Origin: Terfezia claveryi
Taxonomy: Eukaryota > Ascomycota > Pezizomycetes > Pezizales > Pezizaceae
Reading direction: 5' to 3'
DNA: 11,472 bases
Assembly (NCBI GenBank): GCA_015179025.1
Contig: WHUX01000765.1
Location: 1-11,472, forward strand
A program made the position numbers and the translations under genes. Shown one piece after another: positions 7,577 to 11,472 of this stretch. The notes under the pieces were generated by a model. The model worked only from the letters and a program-made list of their open reading frames with translations, searched no databases and was not told the origin of the DNA. Each line of letters begins with the position of its first letter. Within the stretch, counting starts at the first letter, position 1.

Positions 7577-8315
7577 TGTAAGGAATACTTGTTTTTCTCC
7601 TTACTATAAGTCTTGTTTGAACGTTGGAATCTCTTTGGCTATTTTTAGGATTTTCTTTAGCTAATGTTTAGGACGCATTTTACTTGTTTAGGTATTTCCC
7701 TCAGTTGGATTAGTATATGGATTACTCATGTATTAGTGTTGTCTTCTTTAGCACGTTATCTCTTTCCTTTATCACTGACTCATTACTGACATGTTTTATG
7801 TGGTCAGCAAGCTAACCACTTTCTCCTGTTCCAGTTGCCTATCTTGTTCAGCAACTGATGTCATGTCTTATTCTCTATTCTATTGTCAGCCTCGTTTCTA
7901 TTACTTTCTCTGGCGTCATCTATGATACAGAACGTATCTAGAATGAGCCATCTTGTATCCATTATGATCAGGTATCATAATGAGTCTTAATGATTGTCCT
8001 TACATGAGTTTGTTAGACTCATAGCCTCAGAAATCTAGTGTCTATTAAAGACCTTATTTCCGCGGCCTCTAGATAGGACAGGATCTCTTTCAGTACCATC
8101 TAGTTGAGCAACATCAGAATATACAAGCTACACCGGTAATATTCTTTCTCCAAATCTCCGTGACTCTCCCGAACACCCCCCCCCAAATACACCAACAGCC
8201 AGCCGCTCTTTGGGACTCCTGTATAGGACCTAGACAGTGTGCTTAGCTACCCAACCACGTTGGTAGAGCTGTGTTCATCTCAGGAACACCTCTACTAACT
8301 TGGCCTACACTTACA
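7577..8315 (+). repeat. 3' LTR, complete (739 bp)
   Basis: It starts TGTAAG right after the polypurine tract and ends CTTACA, giving perfect 6-bp inverted ends. Positions 7670-8315 match the 5' LTR with 7 substitutions, all A/T here against G/C there, and no gaps on this side. Hairpins seen in the 5' LTR recur, but the one at 161-184 loses a base pair here through a G-to-A change. The base pairs after the end (GCCAA, 8316-8320) are the expected target duplication; the partner lies upstream of the window. Confidence 0.96.
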
Positions 8316-8600
8316 GCCAACCTAGTCTTGTGCCAACCAAGTCATTGGACCTAGTCTGGTTGGCACGGTTGGACCTAGTCTGTGTGGTGCCAACCAGACT
8401 CAGAATATCCTCAAGTTGAGACTAAGAATATCCTTAGTCTAGTTGAAAATCCTTGCAGTCATGCCAACCAGACTAAGTAGTCCGTACTTACTCGCCTCAA
8501 TTCTCCTGTGACCAGGAGGACTGCCATTCCCCAACCAGACCAGTCTCTTACCTTTTTACGTTCACTTTATCATGGTTACCTACGAGCGGCTTGTGCTAAC

Positions 8601-9328
8601 CAGACTTTGCTTTGTGATAGGAAGCCGATGTCAAGTGCCAATCTCAGGTAGCTAGGGGTATACGCTAGACTTCATCAAGCAATTGCCCATAACGTCCATT
8701 TCCCAAACAGCCTTTTTACGTGCCAACCAGACTACTCTTTTACGTTCACATTATAGTTTTTGTTAGTCTGGTTGGCACCAGCCTCTCGTAGAGATGTCTT
8801 TGTTTGGTTTGTCTGGTTGGCACAACCTCTAGTCAAATGTGGTCTGTTAGGAATGGTCAACTGCATAATGAAACAAACTAGCCATTAGGGGGACCTCTCA
8901 AGGTCCAATCACAGTAGTCTATTGTACCAACCAGATTACAAGCTTAGACCAGATCAAGTAATAGCTATTAGCGTCCATTCCCCAACCAGACTTTGCTTTG
9001 TGATAGCAAGCCAACATCAAGTGCCAATCTCAGGTAGCTAGGGGTATACGCTAGACTATATCAAGCAATTGCCCATAACGAGCATTCCCAAACAGCCTTT
9101 TTTTACATTCACATTATAGTCTTTGTTTGTCTGGTTGGGCACAACCTCTTGTCAAATGTAGTCTGTTTGGAATGGTCAACTGCATAATGAAACAAACTAG
9201 CTGTTAGGGTAGTTTGGTTGGCACCCAGTAGGGTGACCTCGCAAGGTCCAATCACAGTAGTCTGTTGTGCCAACCAGATTACAGCTTAGACCAGATCAAG
9301 TAATAGCCGTTAGTGTCCATTCCCCAAC
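8601..9328 (+). repeat. Imperfect tandem duplication, two units of 386 and 342 bp
   Basis: CAGACTTTGCTTTGTGATAG at 8601 recurs at 8987 with a single late mismatch. Both units continue through the same landmarks: GTGCCAATCTCAGGTAGCTA, GGGGTATACGCTAGAC, CAACTGCATAATGAAAC, TCCAATCACAGTAGTCT and CATTCCCCAACCAGACT. Unit 1 carries extra motif-bounded inserts at about 8721-8744 and 8764-8805. Unit 2 carries a different one at about 9209-9232. Confidence 0.8.
8721..8777. repeat. 57-bp mini-element with perfect 14-bp terminal inverted repeats
   Basis: TGCCAACCAGACTA (8721-8734) is the exact reverse complement of TAGTCTGGTTGGCA (8764-8777). The 29 bases between are AT-rich. The copy of the same locus in the second tandem unit lacks these ends, so they are an insertion or local rearrangement. 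Confidence 0.75.
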
Positions 9329-9345
9329 CAGACTAGTCCTGAACA

Positions 9346-10171
9346 TTTTTATTGTCACGGGGGCCCTATTGACTGATAGCGCTCTTGTGACTATTAGAAC
9401 AGCCGTAATTTCCTGCCACAACGATATCTATTCCGTAACACAGAATGTCAATCCTATAGCAGTAAAGTTTAGTCCAATAGTAGTTCCTCATGATGGATAT
9501 TATTTCGCAACACAAAATAAATCCTATGTTGCTTAAACATAAAGTTTACTCAAGACTTAGAACTTTGTAGGCTTCATGTACTCAAGGTGCTCTTGCTTTC
9601 GAATACTCGCTGGTTGTAAAAAAAATTCAATCGGAACTACTTGCACTATTTATATCCCGCGGTGTTTGTAGATATTCTTATGATAAAAAGATATTTTATA
9701 AAACTCGGGCCTACCTGTCACCTTGGAATTTTCTTCCTAAGTATTATGCCATCTACACCTTTGTTAATGCAGTTGCTATCTGCACTCATTATCACAGGTT
9801 ACTAATCCGAATGTAGAGAATATTCCCATGTCTGCATGTTATATGTACTTCGCTTATAACTCGCTTATCCTATTAAAGAATTTTTATCCGAGACAACTAA
9901 ATTCAATTTTAGATACGTTACCAATCCCCGATACTATCAAATTACCATTCGACAATATCCGAAGGCATCTAATTATGTTTCTGGCAATATTCACTTAATA
10001 GCATCTAGTGTCCATTGAAAATAATTTTCAACTGCACCTAACTCTATGAATAGAAAACCGTGGGTTACAAGTAGATTACCATTGGAAAGGTATCAACGCA
10101 TAGAAGATTATAGAATCTTAGTTTATCTCGATACCCAAATTATTCACGGAGTTATTACCAATAATAAGTAA
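9346..10171 (+). pseudogene. Possible decayed coding region, unknown function
   Basis: No protein family is recognised. A chain of open segments on the + strand overlaps at the ends: frame 3 to 9536 (...SPIVVPHDGYYFATQNKSYVA), frame 2 to 9619 (LNIKFTQDLELCRLHVLKV), frame 1 at 9571-9813 (81 codons without a stop; RAYLSPWNFLPKYYAIYTF), frame 3 to about 9995, frame 2 to 10015, then frame 2 from an ATG at 10046 to 10168. The first four switches are each -1, the same direction as the breaks in the retrotransposon. The open frame that begins at 9267 starts inside the motif repeats, so its first part is not trusted. Chance open frames in AT-rich DNA remain a serious alternative. Confidence 0.25.
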
Positions 10172-10368
10172 ACCTCCTTGTGGACCTATGTGACCATATT
10201 AAAAGTCTTATATCTCCATGAGTTTAACTCCGATCATAAAAAGGATTGCAGAAATGGAATCAGGACGAAGAGTAGGCCTAGATGGAAACTTGAAACATTA
10301 AATTCGGAGAACTTTATGTTTTGGCCCTACCTTTAGCCTCTATCCTGGGGCACTGCCCTCCCTTATAG
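10172..10368. other. Unassigned AT-rich flank of the second LTR
   Basis: About 200 bases without recognisable coding, RNA or repeat signal. It ends with CCCTCCCTTATAG directly against the LTR; TATAG (10364-10368) is the candidate 5-bp target duplication of the second element. Confidence 0.4.
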
Positions 10369-10450
10369 TGTCACCAGATACACTTTGGTCTAAAGTGCGC
10401 CCTCGGTCCTTCATTTTTTTAGTTATTTTTACCGAATTATTTTCCTTAGG

Positions 10451-10499
10451 TTCAGGGTAATAATGAGTAATTCAGGGTAATGCCAAGACTTCAGGGTAA
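10451..10499 (-). repeat. Three spaced copies of TTACCCTGAA (minus strand) in the LTR
   Basis: TTCAGGGTAA occurs on the + strand at 10451-10460, 10471-10480 and 10490-10499, with periods of 20 and 19 bases. Near two helical turns apart, they resemble a repeated factor-binding site in an LTR enhancer; that role is inferred. Confidence 0.6.
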
Positions 10500-10681
10500 C
10501 AGCTAATGGCTAGTATATGTATGCATATAGCCAGCTTATTGATCTGGGTATAACTATTGAACCATTGATCGAATACTTATGAAACTTAAACCGTAGCTCC
10601 CTCAAGGGTCTATGGACGTTCCATAATGGTCTTAACCATCTGGAATGATTATAAACCACTCCAAGGTTCATACCTATTCAT

Positions 10682-10706
10682 ATACTTAACTCTTATAGTT
10701 AAGTAT
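10682..10706. repeat. 10-bp perfect hairpin in the second LTR
   Basis: ATACTTAACT (10682-10691) pairs with AGTTAAGTAT (10697-10706) around the loop CTTAT. Confidence 0.6.
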
Positions 10707-10821
10707 TAGAAACGTTTGCACCATACTGCTAAGAGTGTACCTAGAGTCTATATAGATGCTAGGGTCGTTCTATAAGGGCCCAAGTACCTTTGGTAGGGCT
10801 GGATGTCACCCCGTGACAGTG

Positions 10822-10832
10822 CCTCCCTCCTT
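10822..10832 (-). promoter_or_regulatory. Polypurine tract of the second chromovirus
   Basis: Minus strand AAGGAGGGAGG, followed by CAC and then the LTR start TGTCAC. It lies where the plus-strand primer of an LTR element must lie and supports the LTR edge at 10818. Confidence 0.75.
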
Positions 10833-10833
10833 A

Positions 10834-10855
10834 AGGTTCTTGTCTGCAAGAACCT
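10834..10855. repeat. Perfect 9-bp stem-loop beside the polypurine tract
   Basis: AGGTTCTTG (10834-10842) and CAAGAACCT (10847-10855) enclose the loop TCTG. In the element RNA (minus strand) the stem sits immediately upstream of the polypurine tract, in the 3' untranslated region. The short open frame at 10803-10985 spans this and is not considered a gene. Confidence 0.65.
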
Positions 10856-11061
10856 AATTGATCATGCAACCAGCATCATTATTGCTACTAACAACAATGG
10901 ATGGGGCTTGAGGACCAGTCCTCATATACACAGCCAAAACATAGCTACGTACGTCTCTTTACACCCCTGGGACAATATGGTATAAGAAATACAGGTAAAA
11001 CAAAAACGTAATGATAATTCAAAAAACCTAATGCCTAATAATAGGAAAAAAAGAAAAATCC
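10856..11061 (-). other. 3' untranslated region of the second chromovirus
   Basis: An AT-rich stretch between the minus-strand stop codon (11062-11064) and the hairpin/polypurine tract. Poly-A-like runs on the + strand (about 11041-11057) are T runs in the element RNA. No gene is seen. Confidence 0.55.
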
Positions 11062-11472
11062 TCACAAGATAACATCAGGGTCCCGAGGCTTACGAGGATT
11101 ATCCAGATGGAATTTTCGAATTAAATCGGCTGCTCCATCCTTCAGGTTCTCATATGGTTCCCATGTGTCGTCATCAGGACCGTAACCCTTCCAAGAGACT
11201 AAATATATAACTCGTCCTTCCTGAGCTCACTCATCCTAACCTTTTCCACCTGGTATTCCGATTCTTCGAGGTCGACTGGAGGGGGTGTTGGTGAGCGTCT
11301 GCCGGCAATCGTATTAAGGTGGTAGGGTTCCAACAAACTAATATGAAAAACTGGGTGAGTTTGCCTGTACTTGGGGGAAGCTCTAACTCATAGGCATAAG
11401 TATAATAAGCTGTTTGATTCTAACTTCCTCGTAACTTGTAGTCAAGCTTCTTGGTCGGACTCCATGTTTTGA
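11062..11472 (-). pseudogene. pol: Integrase C-terminus and chromodomain of a second chromovirus (partial, frameshifted)
   Basis: Minus strand. The last segment (11226 down to the TGA at 11062-11064) encodes [18 protein letters not shown] and a C-terminal helix, a clear chromodomain. One -1 step upstream is HPVFHISLLEPYHL (from 11357), the GPY/F-adjacent signature of Gypsy integrases, followed by a Pro/Thr/Ser spacer and EYQVEKV, the start of the chromodomain. Another -1 step upstream is YELELPPS (near 11366-11390) and PTKKLDYKLRG near the window edge, with a TAG between them that may mark a small deletion. Cage residues Tyr (11253-11255), Trp (11191-11193) and Tyr (11182-11184) are all aromatic. 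The catalytic core lies beyond the window. Confidence 0.88.

Larger units (their letters stand above)
1..8315 (+). mobile_element. Ty3/Gypsy LTR retrotransposon with chromodomain (chromovirus), 5' LTR truncated by window edge
   Basis: Seen: two near-identical LTRs (1-638 and 7577-8315) flank a region encoding, in order, a Gag-like protein, CCHC knuckle, protease, reverse transcriptase, RNase H, integrase and chromodomain. Integrase downstream of RT/RNase H defines Ty3/Gypsy order, and the C-terminal chromodomain defines a chromovirus. The 3' LTR has perfect 6-bp inverted ends TGTAAG/CTTACA and follows a 13-base polypurine tract. By comparison with the 3' LTR, 93 bases of the 5' LTR lie outside the window, giving a full element of about 8.4 kb. 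That is long for a chromovirus, mostly because of an extended RNase H-integrase linker. The reading frame is broken about 17 times, so the element is non-autonomous as written. Inferred host: a basidiomycete fungus. Confidence 0.95.
8316..9345. repeat. Cluster of TGCCAACCAGACT-type motifs in both orientations (MITE-like or subterminal repeat zone)
   Basis: At least ten forward copies (near 8331, 8388, 8463, 8531, 8594, 8721, 8925, 8982, 9268, 9322) and five reverse copies (near 8354, 8766, 8811, 9129, 9211) of a 9-14 base motif occur within 1 kb. Neighbouring copies pair into hairpins, e.g. 8353-8366 with 8387-8400 (14 bp perfect), 8330-8339 with 8357-8366, and 8419-8426 with 8433-8440. No coding capacity is seen. 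It resembles nested short inverted-repeat elements or the transposase-binding subterminal region of a larger DNA transposon. Confidence 0.75.
10369..10818 (-). repeat. 3' LTR (450 bp) of a second chromovirus, minus strand
   Basis: The segment begins TGTCAC (10369-10374) and ends GTGACA (10813-10818), perfect 6-bp inverted ends. It is adjoined on its right by a polypurine tract read on the minus strand, and further right lies a minus-strand integrase/chromodomain end, as expected for a 3' LTR. The partner LTR lies outside the window, so the boundaries rest on the terminal repeats and the tract. Internal features are three TTCAGGGTAA copies (10451-10499), hairpins at 10619-10645 and 10682-10706, and an imperfect palindrome at 10501-10535. 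It shares no visible similarity with the LTRs of the first element. Confidence 0.8.

Noticed and set aside
9267..9344. Start of an 89-codon open frame as a standalone gene
   Set aside because: The start lies inside the tandem motif repeat, and the same repeat occurs in the other unit without coding; only the part after ~9345 is considered, with low confidence.
8316..9345. CRISPR array
   Set aside because: The repeats are in both orientations, variable in length and irregularly spaced, and the context is eukaryotic.
10803..10985. 60-codon open frame at the edge of the second LTR
   Set aside because: It spans the LTR end, polypurine tract and a perfect hairpin of the minus-strand element; no protein-like features.
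1..11472. tRNA, rRNA or bacterial operon features
   Set aside because: No cloverleaf or rRNA-like sequence was noticed, and the gene content is entirely eukaryotic retroelement.

Overview
The window is repeat-dominated fungal DNA. The retroelement proteins point to a basidiomycete, probably an Agaricomycete: a chromodomain fused to a Ty3/Gypsy integrase, a QQGDCNAPATF motif in the reverse transcriptase, and a protease with DQQT in place of D-S/T-G. No host gene can be named with confidence.

Region 1 (1-8315) is one Ty3/Gypsy chromovirus on the + strand, complete except for the first ~93 bases of its 5' LTR. The 3' LTR (7577-8315) runs from TGTAAG to CTTACA, and the 5' LTR ends at 638. The order is leader, Gag (acidic N-terminus, proline-rich stretch, capsid-like domain, CCHC zinc knuckle), aspartic protease, reverse transcriptase, RNase H, a very long proline-rich linker with a second zinc-knuckle-like motif, integrase (H2C2, DD35E), chromodomain, polypurine tract and 3' LTR. 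Gag and Pol look like one fused reading frame. It is now split at about 17 points, nearly all of which read as single-base losses. Substitution-type stop codons were not seen inside recognisable domains, so the damage is very recent or partly a sequencing artefact.

Region 2 (8316-9345) is a cluster of at least fifteen copies, in both orientations, of a motif close to TGCCAACCAGACT. It contains hairpins, a 57-bp mini-palindrome and a ~340-390 bp tandem duplication. It resembles MITE debris or the subterminal repeat zone of a DNA transposon. The retroelement appears to have inserted in or next to one of these motifs.

Region 3 (9346-10368) is AT-rich with no recognised gene. A chain of overlapping open segments, stepping frame by -1 as in the retroelement, suggests a possible decayed or mis-sequenced coding region of unknown function.

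Region 4 (10369-11472) is the 3' end of a second, unrelated chromovirus on the - strand: a 450-bp LTR (TGTCAC...GTGACA), a polypurine tract with an adjacent perfect hairpin, an untranslated stretch, and a frameshifted integrase C-terminus with a chromodomain. Both chromodomains keep the aromatic cage positions expected for methyl-lysine (H3K9me) binding, which fits repeated insertion into heterochromatin-like, repeat-rich DNA.
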